Source of the DNA: Lachnospiraceae bacterium
GTDB taxonomy: Bacteria; Bacillota; Clostridia; Lachnospirales; Lachnospiraceae
Direction of reading: 5' to 3'
Assembly: GCA_022510745.1 (NCBI GenBank)
Contig: JAFLSY010000001.1
Coordinates: forward strand, 235,042 to 299,041
Length of the DNA stretch: 64,000 nt
The first letter of the stretch is position 1; each line of letters begins with the position of its first letter. The notes under the pieces were generated by a model, which saw only the letters and a list, made by a program, of their open reading frames with translations, was not told where the DNA came from and did no database searches. A program made the translations under genes and the position numbers. Shown piece by piece: positions 8,458 through 17,781 of the stretch.

Positions 8458-8871
8458 ATGAAAGAAACAGTATTATATTATGCGCCCGAGAATGCCGCCT
8501 ATGTAGGTGTGATAAAGGGTGTTCTGGTGCAAATGGGGATAAAGATTAAAAACCTGACGCCGGAAAGATGTGAAAAGAAGATTGGATATCTGGCAGGTCT
8601 GGATGGATTTGAAAATGAAGATATGGTTCCGGACAGCATGGATGTGCCGGGAGTTGGGCATCAGGCTTCTCCCATTCCAATAGATGGGGAACTTCTGGTG
8701 CTTTGCGGCTTTACGGAAGAGAGGCTGGACCGGTTGCTGGAGAGACTTAGAAAAGCCGGGGTGCCAAAAAGCGTTATGAAGGCAATTGTAACGCAGTCCA
8801 ATGCCCATTGGACCGTGTATGAGTTGTATGGTCATTTGGTGGAAGAGCGAAGGCGGATAGAACAAAGATAA
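8458..8871 (+). CDS. DUF3783 domain protein
   Basis: A 137-residue protein whose second half matches DUF3783: ELLVLCGFTEERLDRLLERL, then KAIVTQSNAHWTVYELYGHL. This small domain is common in Clostridia and has no known reaction. I choose the ATG at 8458 (MKETVLYYAPEN) with GGGAGG just upstream. An in-frame ATG at 8425 also has an AGGAG site and cannot be excluded. It is followed immediately, in the same frame, by the tail of another gene family. Confidence 0.8.
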   Translation: MKETVLYYAPENAAYVGVIKGVLVQMGIKIKNLTPERCEKKIGYLAGLDGFENEDMVPDSMDVPGVGHQASPIPIDGELLVLCGFTEERLDRLLERLRKAGVPKSVMKAIVTQSNAHWTVYELYGHLVEERRRIEQR

Positions 8872-8880
8872 AGATTTCAG

Positions 8881-8967
8881 TGGGAGGATGGCATAATATT
8901 TTACATCGGCAACGAGAAGGTCTGGCTGGCCGATGCGATTCCCGGTAAGTATATTGAACACAAATAA
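8881..8967 (+). pseudogene. Possible 3' fragment of a KptA-like RNA 2'-phosphotransferase
   Basis: Directly after the DUF3783 stop, an open stretch with no start codon reads WEDGIIFYIGNEKVWLADAI and then PGKYIEHK before TAA. This resembles the KptA C-terminus, where a GyxFxxSxNGVWLxxxVPxxYI pattern is expected. KptA removes a splice-junction phosphate from tRNA in eukaryotes and has an unclear role in bacteria. Only about 28 residues remain, so this would be a deletion relic. The match is short and by eye. Confidence 0.45.
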
Positions 8968-9093
8968 TCCATCGTACAGGTGATTTTGCCAAGCGATTGT
9001 TTTGACTTATTTGTAGTCTTCATATTGAAAATACATTCTTAAAAAGTTACAATGGAAACAGACTATGGACTATGTTCTTGCAAGGAGGCCGCA

Positions 9094-11178
9094 ATGAAGA
9101 AAGCAAGCTTTAGAATGAAACTGGTGTGTTACATTGTTGTGGTGACGTTGATCGCCCTGTTGATCAGTACGCTGATGATACGCAGCCGGATGACTGCCAT
9201 ATTGGAGAAAAATATGCAGCTGACCAGTCAGCAGACTATGGACGAGGCGGTTGCAAGCTTTCAGCGCTATGCAAAGACCTTAAGCCTGCCAATAGACCTT
9301 ATGTGTCGCAGCAATGACTTTAAGAAAGTAAATGAAGAGTATGACGACAGGATCAAAGGGATAGAGGATTCCCTTCTTAGTGCGCTTAAGGTAATCCCGA
9401 ACTCCGAGAGAACTTTCTTTGCTGCTGCCAGTGGCATATACATAACCGCTAAGATGGAGATTTCCGAGGAAGGTAAGAAAACCGGACTATATCAGGAAAT
9501 GACGGGCGTTGATAATTCGCAAGAGGTTTGGTACGTCGATTCCATTGGGTTGGAATCCAGAAGTACCGTATTTGCCAATTTTACGGTACCCTATGTCAAT
9601 GAGGATGGCATTGAAGTGTTTACCGTTTCCCAGGAGCTCGAAGCCGGTAATGTTCATGTGGGTGTGATCGCGATGGACGTGAATGTACAAGTCCTGAAGG
9701 ATTATATCAATGGAATCAACTTAATGAATACCGGTTTTACCATTCTAGTGGACGAAAACGGCAATATTATTATAAACAACGATAACAACACAGTGATTAT
9801 AAATTCTGCCACAGAGATTCCCGGGTGGAAGAAGCTGATGGAGAGCGCAACGCAGTATGAAGCGAATGCGCTGGCGGCGAATTCGGACGCTCAGGTGAAT
9901 GCTTTTGCCAGCGAGATGTGCAGGATTAACGGTGAAAAGTACTGTGTGACGCTCATCCGGGACGATATCACCGGCTGGTACCTGGTAGGTTTTATCGGCG
10001 AGGAAGAGTTGGCAGGCAACTTTGCCCAAATCAACATCGTGTCCATTCTGTGTGTCATTATTGCAATGATTTTGTCAGTGATTGTAGCACTTATTATTGC
10101 GACCATGATCGCAAGAGAGTTGAAGAAACTGCAGAATGCGACTAACCGTATGGCACAGGGGGATCTTTCTACCAAGCTGGAGGTAAAGCGCGGGGATGAG
10201 TTCGGACAGTTAGAGCATAATTTTAATGCCATGATGGACAGTATCTCCGGTTTGATTCGGAATGTGAGCGGTAATTCGGATGAGATTTTTGGAATTGCGC
10301 AGTCCATTTTGGAGGTATCGGAGAATACCAGAGAGGTTGCAAGACAGGTGACTGACGCGATCGGCGGTGTAGCGCAGGGAGCCACCGAGCAGGCACACAG
10401 TACGGCGGATGCCAATGTGGAGGTGGAACGGCTGGCGGAGAGCCTCAAGCTGTCTCAGGAGAGGGTAGAACGTATTGGCGAGCGCTCCAGAGAGACTGCG
10501 CAGATCGGACAAAAAGGTACCGGTATCTTGCAGGAATTAATCAGTAAAGCGGAGAAGGCGAAGGCAAATTCTGCTGAGTCCATCAACACCATGACCGAGA
10601 TGTTAAAGTCCATTGAGAAGATTAACTACATCTCCGATGCTATCGCAGAAATTACTTCACAGACCAATCTGCTCTCCCTCAATGCCAGCATTGAGGCTGC
10701 CAGAGCGGGCGAGAGTGGTAGAGGTTTTGCTGTGGTGGCGGATGAAATCAGAAAGCTTGCGGATCAGTCCAGAGAATCCACGGAAGAGATTAAGAGCATC
10801 CTGATTGAGATTACGAACAATTCCAACCATGTGGAGAGCAGCCTCGAGGAGAGCGGTGTGATTCAGGAGGAACAGCAGAAGGCAATTGGGGAAACCCAGA
10901 GTCTTTTTGAGGATATAGAGAACTCCGTCAAGGAGCTTTTGGCAGTTGTGGAGAGTATTGAGCAGATCAACATGGAGATGAGTACTGCACGCGACAAGGT
11001 GGTACAGCGTATGGACAACATCGCGTTGGTATCGGACTCTTCAGCGGCAGCTGCCGAGGAGGTAAATGCTTCGGCCGAGGAGGTAAATACCACCATGAAC
11101 CAGATGGCGGAGAATGCAGAAGTCTTAAACGAGATCGTAAACCGGCTGAGCGAGTCCATACGGCAGTTTAAACTGTAG
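9094..11178 (+). CDS. Methyl-accepting chemotaxis protein
   Basis: A 694-residue chemoreceptor that relays external ligand binding to CheA/CheW. Order: cytoplasmic start and membrane helix 1 (about 9-30), a roughly 280-residue external sensor of the double-Cache type ([20 protein letters not shown] is a typical Cache strand pair), membrane helix 2 (about 312-342), HAMP linker ([16 protein letters not shown]), and a long coiled-coil signalling domain with the conserved tip near residues 519-565 ([20 protein letters not shown]). The ATG at 9094 has AAGGAGG seven bases upstream; an earlier in-frame ATG at 9052 does not. It stands alone. Ligand unknown. Confidence 0.93.
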   Translation: MKKASFRMKLVCYIVVVTLIALLISTLMIRSRMTAILEKNMQLTSQQTMDEAVASFQRYAKTLSLPIDLMCRSNDFKKVNEEYDDRIKGIEDSLLSALKVIPNSERTFFAAASGIYITAKMEISEEGKKTGLYQEMTGVDNSQEVWYVDSIGLESRSTVFANFTVPYVNEDGIEVFTVSQELEAGNVHVGVIAMDVNVQVLKDYINGINLMNTGFTILVDENGNIIINNDNNTVIINSATEIPGWKKLMESATQYEANALAANSDAQVNAFASEMCRINGEKYCVTLIRDDITGWYLVGFIGEEELAGNFAQINIVSILCVIIAMILSVIVALIIATMIARELKKLQNATNRMAQGDLSTKLEVKRGDEFGQLEHNFNAMMDSISGLIRNVSGNSDEIFGIAQSILEVSENTREVARQVTDAIGGVAQGATEQAHSTADANVEVERLAESLKLSQERVERIGERSRETAQIGQKGTGILQELISKAEKAKANSAESINTMTEMLKSIEKINYISDAIAEITSQTNLLSLNASIEAARAGESGRGFAVVADEIRKLADQSRESTEEIKSILIEITNNSNHVESSLEESGVIQEEQQKAIGETQSLFEDIENSVKELLAVVESIEQINMEMSTARDKVVQRMDNIALVSDSSAAAAEEVNASAEEVNTTMNQMAENAEVLNEIVNRLSESIRQFKL

Positions 11179-11200
11179 AAAAGTAGGTTTTAAAATAGAA

Positions 11201-11752
11201 TTAGTAATAGAAGGGGATAACCCATCCATACACACAAAGTCCTAATACAGCGCTGAGTAAAATGACTTTGGGTATACTGATTTTAAATTTTAACAGTAAT
11301 ACGGTGTCCAGAATTCCGATTAAGATTGCCGGAATCGAAACCCCGCTGCTTTCCGTATAGTTGGTAGGGCAAAGGGTGAGACACACGCCGATGACCATGG
11401 CAAGGCAGGCGGGGCGGACACCTATCATCATATGCTGTATTAATTTATCTTCCTTGAATTTTGTGAAAAAAACAGCGGCTACCAGGCAAAGGGTCAGGGA
11501 AGGCATCAGAACCCCCAGGTTGGCAGCAACAGCTCCAAGAAAGCCTGCTGTCCGAATGCCTGCGAAGGTCGCACAGTTAACTCCAAGCGGGCCGGGGGTC
11601 ATTTCGGCGATGGCCACAATATCAGAAACTTCTTCGGCAGTCATCCAGTTGTGAGAGAGCATTTCACTGCTGATGAGCGGGATCATGGAAAGGCCTCCGA
11701 AACTGGTAAACCCAATCTTTAGAAAGCTCCAGAATAACTGAAGGTAAGTCAT
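11201..11752 (-). CDS. Chromate transporter family, second half-protein
   Basis: A 183-residue CHR-domain membrane protein with FLKIGFTSFGGLSMIPLI at the N-terminus and the family signature AEMTPGPLGVNCATFAGIRT, followed by four to five membrane segments. Two-gene 'short-chain' CHR systems have each half encoded separately and thought to work as a pair. Its start overlaps the end of the upstream half by 4 bases. Real substrate in gut Firmicutes is uncertain; chromate efflux is the family name, not a demonstrated role. Confidence 0.9.
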   Translation of the reverse strand: MTYLQLFWSFLKIGFTSFGGLSMIPLISSEMLSHNWMTAEEVSDIVAIAEMTPGPLGVNCATFAGIRTAGFLGAVAANLGVLMPSLTLCLVAAVFFTKFKEDKLIQHMMIGVRPACLAMVIGVCLTLCPTNYTESSGVSIPAILIGILDTVLLLKFKISIPKVILLSAVLGLCVYGWVIPFYY

Positions 11753-12309
11753 TTACGGTCACCTCTTCTTTCGTAAAACTCGGTGATGAGTATGCCGGAC
11801 ACGGCACCAATGAGTACAAGATATACACAATTTATATGTAGAAATAAATACAATCCCAGCGTCATGAGCATGACAAAAATACAGGGCGAGTACTTGAAAG
11901 CCCCTTTGACCATTCCCACAGCAGCGCTTAAGATAATCGGCACAACAGCAGCTCTCACACCACTCATTGCTGCGGCAATCCATGTGTTATCGTGAAATGC
12001 GGTGTAGAAAAGTGCGATGACTGACAGCATGAACAGTGGAGGTACAATGATGCCGAGAATACAAACGATACCGCCGAGGATTCCCAGGGTACGATATCCA
12101 AACAGCATGGCAACATTGCCGATCATCGTTCCCGGCAGACTTCTGGCAACGCTTGTCAGGTCGAGAAGCTCTTCTTCTGTGATACTTTTCTTTTCTTCAA
12201 CATAAATCCTTTGCATCTGCGCAACGATGCTCCAGCCTCCCCCAAAGGTAAAACAGCCAAGTTTCAGAAAATCAAGAAACAGCCGCAGCATTTCTGACAT
12301 TTTTTTCAT
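11749..12309 (-). CDS. Chromate transporter family, first half-protein
   Basis: A 186-residue CHR protein: FLDFLKLGCFTFGGGWSIVA, then the signature VARSLPGTMIGNVAMLFGYR, and membrane segments. Paired with the next gene by an ATGA overlap, which implies coupled translation and a heterodimer. AAGGAGA lies upstream of the ATG at 12309. The pair is divergent from the alcohol dehydrogenase gene. Confidence 0.9.
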   Translation of the reverse strand: MKKMSEMLRLFLDFLKLGCFTFGGGWSIVAQMQRIYVEEKKSITEEELLDLTSVARSLPGTMIGNVAMLFGYRTLGILGGIVCILGIIVPPLFMLSVIALFYTAFHDNTWIAAAMSGVRAAVVPIILSAAVGMVKGAFKYSPCIFVMLMTLGLYLFLHINCVYLVLIGAVSGILITEFYERRGDRK

Positions 12310-12457
12310 AAGTCTTCTCCTTCAGTCTGCTCTGATGTTTTCATACATTAAATGCCAACGATTATTATAGTATGACTTGTTATAGGGGTCAACCGTTTAA
12401 CGGAACGCAAAAGTGATTTCTGCATCTTCATTTATGTGAAAATCCCATACAAAACAA

Positions 12458-12486
12458 TTGACCCTTATTTATAATTGATATAAAAT
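12458..12486 (+). promoter_or_regulatory. Sigma-A promoter of the alcohol dehydrogenase gene
   Basis: TTGACC at 12458-12463, 17-bp spacer, TAAAAT at 12481-12486, about 85 bp upstream of the start codon. The long AT-rich leader shows no hairpin I can support. Confidence 0.6.
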
Positions 12487-12569
12487 GTAACTATGTAAAT
12501 TTATTTCACACTTTCAGATAAATTTTTATAAAAAATAATATTTATAATAAAAGAAAAGGAGAGTGTACT

Positions 12570-13718
12570 ATGGCAAACAGATTTGTACTGAACGAGACTT
12601 CCTATCATGGAGCAGGAGCGATTTCCGAAATCGCAACTGAGGCGAAGGGACGTGGCTTTAAGAAAGCGTTTGTGTGCTCCGACCCGGATCTGATCAAATT
12701 CGGAGTGACTAAGAAAGTGTTGGACATCCTGGATGATGCAGGGCTTTCCTATGAAGTGTATTCCAACATTAAGCCCAATCCCACCGTGGAGAATGTGCAG
12801 ACCGGAGTAGAGGCATTCAAGAAATCCGCTGCGGATTATCTGATCGCGATTGGCGGTGGTTCTTCCATGGATACCGCAAAAGCCATCGGCATCATCATTG
12901 CAAATCCCGAGTTCGAGGATGTGATAAGCTTAGAGGGCGTTGCACCCACCAAGAATAAGTCCGTGCCGATATTCGCAGTGCCTACTACTGCAGGAACCGC
13001 AGCAGAAGTAACCATCAACTACGTAATCACGGACGTAGCTAAGAATCGTAAGATGGTATGTGTGGACCCGAAAGATATTCCTGTTGTGGCATTTGTGGAT
13101 CCTGAAATGATGGCTACCATGCCCAAGGGTCTGACCGCAGCCACAGGTATGGATGCCTTGACTCATGCAATTGAGGGCTACATTACAGCGGGAGCATGGG
13201 AGTTATCCGATATGTTCCATCTCAAAGCAATTGAAATCATTGCCCGTTCCTTAAGAGGTGCAGTGGCAAATACACCCGAAGGCAGAACGGATATGGCTCT
13301 TGGCCAGTATGTTGCCGGAATGGGATTCTCAAATGTAGGCCTTGGAATCGTGCACTCCATGGCGCATCCCTTAGGCGCCCTCTATGATACACCGCACGGT
13401 ATTGCCAATGCGATCATCCTTCCCACTGTTATGGAATACAATGCTGAGGCAACCGGTGAGAAGTATCGTGAAATCGCAAGAGCAATGGGCGTGAAGGGTG
13501 TAGATTCCATGTCTCAGGAGGAATACCGGAAGGCAGCTATTGAGGCTGTGAAACAGCTGTCTCAGGATGTAGGAATTCCTGCAGACTTAAAGGAAATCGT
13601 AAAGAAAGAAGATATTCCTTTCCTTGCACAATCAGCTTATGATGATGCGTGCAGACCCGGCAATCCCAAAGAGACCAGCGTGGAAGATATCACCAAGCTG
13701 TATGAGTCTTTGCTTTAA
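12570..13718 (+). CDS. fucO: Iron-containing alcohol dehydrogenase, lactaldehyde reductase type
   Basis: A 382-residue group III alcohol dehydrogenase very like E. coli FucO in length and in long stretches (MANRFVLNET, ADYLIAIGGGSSMDTAKAIG, GTAAEVTINYVITD, ALGQYVAGMGFSNVGLG). FucO reduces L-lactaldehyde to 1,2-propanediol with NADH during fucose or rhamnose breakdown. The iron ligands fall at D195, H199, H262 and H276, one off the E. coli numbering. GGGS near 95 binds the cofactor. No fucose genes are next to it, so the role may be general aldehyde reduction. It has its own promoter and terminator and a strong AAAGGAGAG site. Confidence 0.88.
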   Translation: MANRFVLNETSYHGAGAISEIATEAKGRGFKKAFVCSDPDLIKFGVTKKVLDILDDAGLSYEVYSNIKPNPTVENVQTGVEAFKKSAADYLIAIGGGSSMDTAKAIGIIIANPEFEDVISLEGVAPTKNKSVPIFAVPTTAGTAAEVTINYVITDVAKNRKMVCVDPKDIPVVAFVDPEMMATMPKGLTAATGMDALTHAIEGYITAGAWELSDMFHLKAIEIIARSLRGAVANTPEGRTDMALGQYVAGMGFSNVGLGIVHSMAHPLGALYDTPHGIANAIILPTVMEYNAEATGEKYREIARAMGVKGVDSMSQEEYRKAAIEAVKQLSQDVGIPADLKEIVKKEDIPFLAQSAYDDACRPGNPKETSVEDITKLYESLL

Positions 13719-13731
13719 TAGGTGAGATAAA

Positions 13732-13772
13732 AAGTGGAACAAGCACTTTTAAAGTGCTTGTTCCGCTTTTTA
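13732..13772 (+). terminator. Rho-independent terminator after fucO
   Basis: A very strong stem (GGAACAAGCACTT with AAGTGCTTGTTCC, extended at both ends) followed by a T run, 14 bases after the stop codon. Confidence 0.93.
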
Positions 13773-13906
13773 TAGCAACATCATATAGGCAAATGGTAAC
13801 GAAATAAATAGGATGAAAGCAATTATAGTTTTATCGAATAAGAGTAAATTACAAATAATAGGGGGTAAAGCACAATTACCAGTTATATATGATTGTGTAG
13901 AAAAAT

Positions 13907-15328
13907 ATGGAATTTTTAAAGGAGATTTTAGTTTTTTTAAAAGAATATGAAACAGATTCAGGCGCTGAAGTAAAAGTACTGGGGATTCTGGTGGCGGCAA
14001 TTGCGCTTTTATGGACAGTGGGCAAAGGACTTAAAGCTTTTTTTGATACTATAAAAGATAAGCGGGATAAAGAATTAGCCAATTACATAATACTTTTTTC
14101 TGATGATAAACAGGTAAAACGTTTAAGCGGAGTTAACGGATTGGTACGTTACGCATCTCTTATGTATAATCAGTTGTTCTACCTTTGTGTATCTGAAAAG
14201 GAACCCTTGATTCAGGAATTTATTCGGGAAGCTTTGGAGCAAGTTTGTTCTAAACGAAAAAAAAGAAGTATAAGAATTAATCAGTTTTTAATAGAGTATT
14301 GCATAAAAAAAGATATATTATCTGCGGAAATCCCTCATTTTAAAGAAAAGGGGAGCTTAATTAAATTTTTGACTAATAGCAATATTGATAATCGGATAGA
14401 GCGAGAAATAAATCGGAAAAACAGCGGCCTTTTACCGTATAAGCCAACGGAAATGAGCGATTATATACAACTTTCTTCTGATCTTTTGGCCATGGCCTTA
14501 AAAAAAGCATCATTTCAATCTATGAAAGGCGTACTGTTTATAGAATCCAGTTTATATAAAGCTTCCTGGAAATACTGTTCGTTGCAAAATGTAGCTTTTG
14601 TCAAAAATGTAGAGCGACATGCAAAAGGAATAGGAAATAGGATAGAACAAGTTTATATGTTTGGTGATGATCTGTATGACAGCTGGTTTTTTAAATGTGA
14701 TTGTAGTGACCTGCATATTTTCCACACAAATTTTCGTAAATCTGTTTTTGTCCTGAGTTCCATTCGGCAAAAGAAAGTACAAGAAGCTGAATCGAAGGCA
14801 TCGAAGAATCATGAATCGAAGGCATCGAAGAATCATGAATCGAAGGCATCGAAGAATCATGAAGCGAAGGCATCGAAGAATCATGAATCGACACTTAGCG
14901 ATGATATATTTAGTGCCAGTCGGTTTATATTTGTATCTTTGGCTCAATGTAAGATAGTTAAAGCAGAGTGGAAAGGCTGCATATTCGGGCATTGCCAATT
15001 TAATAATATTAATTTCACTGCTAATAAATGGCCGGGTGCAATATTTATAAATTGTAAGTTCAAGGATGTAACTTGGAATAAAGACATATTGGAAAAAGCA
15101 GAGTTTATAAGATGTACTTTTAAAAATGTAAAATTTAAAGAAGCTGACCTTCAAGAATTATCTTTTAAATATTGCAGATTTTTGGAAGATGTCAATTTTA
15201 TACAATGTAAGAATATTAATAGTTTGGACGGAAAAGGGAAAAAAACTAAAGCATTTATTGAAATGGTTAAGGAAGAATATGTCAATGCCCAAAGTACTGG
15301 CAACCCTTGTGGTTCCCACAGTGTTTAG
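13907..15328 (+). CDS. Pentapeptide-repeat-like protein with a repeat linker
   Basis: A 473-residue AT-rich gene. A possible membrane helix lies near 24-45 (VLGILVAAIALLWTVGK). A helical region follows, then a beta-helix-like array of short strands such as ASWKYCSLQNVAFV and, later, GCIFGHCQFNNINF, FINCKFKDVTW, FIRCTFKNVKFKEADL. These match the A(D/N)LXX pentapeptide pattern loosely, with many Cys. Between the two beta parts is a Lys/Ser-rich linker of four ESKASKNH units. The last about 14 residues are read out of frame from a MATE gene stump, so the original C-terminus is probably lost. The ribosome binding site is weak. Function unknown. Confidence 0.7.
   Translation: MEFLKEILVFLKEYETDSGAEVKVLGILVAAIALLWTVGKGLKAFFDTIKDKRDKELANYIILFSDDKQVKRLSGVNGLVRYASLMYNQLFYLCVSEKEPLIQEFIREALEQVCSKRKKRSIRINQFLIEYCIKKDILSAEIPHFKEKGSLIKFLTNSNIDNRIEREINRKNSGLLPYKPTEMSDYIQLSSDLLAMALKKASFQSMKGVLFIESSLYKASWKYCSLQNVAFVKNVERHAKGIGNRIEQVYMFGDDLYDSWFFKCDCSDLHIFHTNFRKSVFVLSSIRQKKVQEAESKASKNHESKASKNHESKASKNHEAKASKNHESTLSDDIFSASRFIFVSLAQCKIVKAEWKGCIFGHCQFNNINFTANKWPGAIFINCKFKDVTWNKDILEKAEFIRCTFKNVKFKEADLQELSFKYCRFLEDVNFIQCKNINSLDGKGKKTKAFIEMVKEEYVNAQSTGNPCGSHSV
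14789..14884 (+). repeat. Four 24-bp tandem repeats inside the pentapeptide-like gene
   Basis: Units start at 14789, 14813, 14837 and 14861. They are identical except one T-to-G change in the fourth, and each encodes ESKASKNH or EAKASKNH. Because 24 bp is eight codons, gain or loss of units keeps the frame. Perfect conservation indicates recent expansion. Confidence 0.95.
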
Positions 15329-15416
15329 TTCCCTTCTTATGGTGATTTATAATTTAGCCGACACTTGGTTCATAGGTTTTCCTAACGCGCCAATTTTGAT
15401 GTTTAAAAAACTGTAG
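15279..15416 (+). pseudogene. 5' stump of a MATE-family transporter gene
   Basis: The frame from ATG 15279 reads MSMPKVLATLVVPTVFSSLL and then MVIYNLADTWFIG, a clear MATE N-terminus (compare the intact MATE gene at 25233, with YNMADSMIVG). Similarity ends at about 15377 and unrelated codons lead to a stop at 15414-15416. The stump overlaps, in another frame, the last codons of the pentapeptide-like gene. I infer an insertion or deletion that joined the two. Confidence 0.75.
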
Positions 15417-15434
15417 AAAGAAGAAAATAAACTG

Positions 15435-15463
15435 TTGACATAAAAAGATTTTAGGTATACACT
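15435..15463 (+). promoter_or_regulatory. Probable promoter of the rimP-nusA-infB operon
   Basis: TTGACA at 15435-15440, then TACACT at 15458-15463 with a 17-bp spacer (or TATACA at 15456 with 15). A leader hairpin, GAGTGG/CCACTC, lies at about 15498-15517 before the rimP ribosome binding site. Confidence 0.6.
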
Positions 15464-15555
15464 GATTACAGTTGAATACTTAGCAGTATGAGATAAGAGT
15501 GGACGAAGCGCCACTCTTTCTTGTTCGTTAAGGGTATGAAAGGAAGGGTGGGTAC

Positions 15556-16017
15556 ATGGCCAAAAAGGCGTATGAAGCCAGAACGGAAGAACTGCTGATG
15601 CCCATTGCACAGGCACAGGGCGTGGAGATCTATGATGTGGAATATGTAAAAGAAGGTGCGGATTGGTATCTGCGGGCCTATATCGATAAGCCGGAAGGCG
15701 TGAATATACAGGACTGCGAAGCAGTGAGCAGGGCGCTCTCCGACGCACTGGATAAGGAAGATTTCATAGAAGAAGCGTATATTTTAGAAGTTTCCAGTCC
15801 GGGACTGGGCAGGACCTTAAAAAAGGACAGACATTTGGAGAAGAGCTTGGGCAAAGAGGTGGAGATAAAGACCTACAAACCCATTGATAATAGCAAAGAA
15901 TTTTCGGGCGTATTAAAAGCCTACGACAGCAATACCATTACCGTTACAAGCGGAGAGGAAGAAATGGTATTTACGAGAAGTGACGTGGCTTTGATCAGAC
16001 TGGCCCTTGATTTTTAA
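15556..16017 (+). CDS. rimP: Ribosome maturation factor RimP
   Basis: A 153-residue RimP needed for 30S subunit maturation. The N-terminal domain has VEIYDVEYVKEGADWYLRAY and the conserved DCEAVSRALSDALD; then comes the signature LEVSSPGLGRTLKK, followed by the SH3-like C-terminal barrel ending VALIRLALDF. It is first in the classical Firmicutes translation operon, 27 bases ahead of nusA. Length is normal. Confidence 0.96.
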   Translation: MAKKAYEARTEELLMPIAQAQGVEIYDVEYVKEGADWYLRAYIDKPEGVNIQDCEAVSRALSDALDKEDFIEEAYILEVSSPGLGRTLKKDRHLEKSLGKEVEIKTYKPIDNSKEFSGVLKAYDSNTITVTSGEEEMVFTRSDVALIRLALDF

Positions 16018-16044
16018 AATACAACAACAGGAGGAGATTGGAAA

Positions 16045-17199
16045 ATGAATAAGGAATTAATGGAAGCACTTGACATTCTGGAAAAGGAGAAAGAAATCAG
16101 CAAGGAAACGTTGTTTGAGGCCATCGAGAACTCACTGCTTACCGCCTGCAAGAACCATTTCGGGAAAGCGGATAATGTGAAGGTGGAGATCGATCGTGAG
16201 ACCTGCGACTTCTTATGCTATGCGGAAAAAGAAGTAGTGCCTACGGCTGAAGATGTCATAGACGACTGCCTGCAGATTGCTTTAGAGGATGCCAAGGAGC
16301 TGTCCACAAAGGCAAAAGTAGGAGATATGCTGAGAGTGGAGATTAAGTCCAAGGAGTTCGGACGTATTGCCACCATGAATGCGAAGAATGTGATTCTGCA
16401 GAAAATCCGTGAGGAAGAAAGAAGCGTTATCTACAATCAGTATTATGAGAAGGAAAAGGATGTCGTGACCGGCGTGGTACAGCGTTATGTGGGCCGCAGC
16501 ATCAGCATCAATCTGGGTAAGGCGGATGCTATGTTGAGCGAGAGCGAGCAGGTGCGTGGAGAGGTATTTAAGCCCACCGAGCGTATCAAGGTTTATATTC
16601 TGGAAGTAAAGAATACACCTAAGGGACCCCGCATCAATGTCAGCCGCACTCATCCGGAATTGGTAAAGAGACTTTTTGAATCCGAAGTGACCGAGATTAA
16701 GGACGGCACCGTGGAAATCAAGAGCATTGCCAGAGAAGCAGGCAGCCGTACCAAGATTGCCGTATGGAGCAACAATCCCAATGTGGATGCTGTGGGGGCC
16801 TGTGTCGGTATGAACAGCGCCAGAGTGAATGCCATTGTGGAGGAGCTTAGGGGCGAGAAGATCGATATTGTGAACTGGGATGAGAACCCCGGCAATTTGA
16901 TTCAGAATGCACTTTCTCCTGCCAAGATCGTTGCGGTGTTTGCGGATCCTGATGAAAAGACCGCCAAGGTGGTGGTGCCGGATTACCAGCTCTCCCTTGC
17001 GATCGGTAAGGAAGGACAGAATGCCAGACTGGCAGCAAGACTGACCGGTTATAAGATTGACATCAAATCAGAGACTCAGGCCAAGGATGCACCCGGCTTC
17101 CGTTACGAGGACTACATGGATGAGTACGAGGATGAGTATGAAGAGGGATACGAAGACGGGGAATTCTATGAGGAGGATGTAGAAACCGAGAATGAGTAA
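16045..17199 (+). CDS. nusA: Transcription termination/antitermination factor NusA
   Basis: A 384-residue NusA that binds RNA polymerase and nascent RNA. The N-terminal polymerase-binding domain (1-125) is followed by S1 (about 135-200, VVTGVVQRYVGRSISINLGK) and two KH domains with SRTHPELVKRLFESEVTEI and the LAIGKEGQNARLAARLTG signature. The C-terminal acidic repeats of E. coli are absent, as in most Firmicutes; instead there is a short Glu/Asp/Tyr-rich tail (about 355-384). A GGAGGAG site lies upstream. The end overlaps ylxR by 8 bases. Confidence 0.97.
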   Translation: MNKELMEALDILEKEKEISKETLFEAIENSLLTACKNHFGKADNVKVEIDRETCDFLCYAEKEVVPTAEDVIDDCLQIALEDAKELSTKAKVGDMLRVEIKSKEFGRIATMNAKNVILQKIREEERSVIYNQYYEKEKDVVTGVVQRYVGRSISINLGKADAMLSESEQVRGEVFKPTERIKVYILEVKNTPKGPRINVSRTHPELVKRLFESEVTEIKDGTVEIKSIAREAGSRTKIAVWSNNPNVDAVGACVGMNSARVNAIVEELRGEKIDIVNWDENPGNLIQNALSPAKIVAVFADPDEKTAKVVVPDYQLSLAIGKEGQNARLAARLTGYKIDIKSETQAKDAPGFRYEDYMDEYEDEYEEGYEDGEFYEEDVETENE

Positions 17200-17464
17200 A
17201 AAAGTTCCTTTCAGACAATGTGTGGGCTGCGGAGAAATGAAGAGCAAAAAAGAGATGCTCCGGGTTTTAAAAACACCCGAAGGCCCCATTGTTTTGGATG
17301 TTACAGGTAAAAAGAACGGGAGAGGCGCATACCTTTGTAAGAGTGAGGATTGCATGAAGAAGGCAAGAAAAAATAAGGGTTTGGAGCGCTCCTTAAAGAT
17401 AAGTATTCCGGATACGGTGTATGAGGAATTAGAAAAGGAGTTTAGTGAGCTTGAAGCAGAATAA
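17192..17464 (+). CDS. ylxR: YlxR (DUF448) RNA-binding protein
   Basis: A 90-residue DUF448 protein with the family signature RQCVGCGEMKSKKEMLRVLK and NGRGAYLCKSEDC. YlxR-type proteins bind RNA and are linked to RNase P and regulation of the operon. It sits in its usual place between nusA and ylxQ and overlaps both neighbours. Confidence 0.93.
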   Translation: MSKKVPFRQCVGCGEMKSKKEMLRVLKTPEGPIVLDVTGKKNGRGAYLCKSEDCMKKARKNKGLERSLKISIPDTVYEELEKEFSELEAE

Positions 17465-17765
17465 AGTATATGGGCTGTTGGGGCTGGCGGCAAGGGGCAG
17501 GAACCTTGTGAGTGGCGAATTTGCCACGGAAAAGTCCATCAAGGACGGCAAGGCCATGCTGGTGATTGTGGCAGAGGATGCATCCGACAACACGAAGAAG
17601 CGCTTTGGGGATAAATGCTCCTATTATGAAGTACCCATCCGTACATATGGGACGAAGGAGGAGTTAGGGTGTGCCATAGGCACTGCAGAGCGATCTTCCA
17701 TAGCCCTGTTGGATAAGGGACTTGCGCGTACGATAACCAAGCATCTGGAAGAATTACAAAACTAG
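17445..17765 (+). CDS. ylxQ: YlxQ, L7Ae-family ribosomal protein
   Basis: A 106-residue L7Ae/L30e/Gadd45-fold protein (KVYGLLGLAARGRNLVSGEF, MLVIVAEDASDNTKK) that binds kink-turn RNA. The start is taken as GTG 17445, five bases after AAGGAG and overlapping ylxR; TTG 17451 is an alternative. Its conserved place before infB supports the name. Confidence 0.9.
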   Translation: MSLKQNKVYGLLGLAARGRNLVSGEFATEKSIKDGKAMLVIVAEDASDNTKKRFGDKCSYYEVPIRTYGTKEELGCAIGTAERSSIALLDKGLARTITKHLEELQN

Positions 17766-17781
17766 GAGGTAGTTAGGAAGC

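Noticed and set aside
8968..9093. c-di-GMP riboswitch upstream of the chemoreceptor
   Set aside because: No recognisable aptamer core.
14552..15154. 200-codon minus-strand frame with CLRFMILR repeats
   Set aside because: The repeats are the complement of the 24-bp coding minisatellite; the plus-strand gene explains them.
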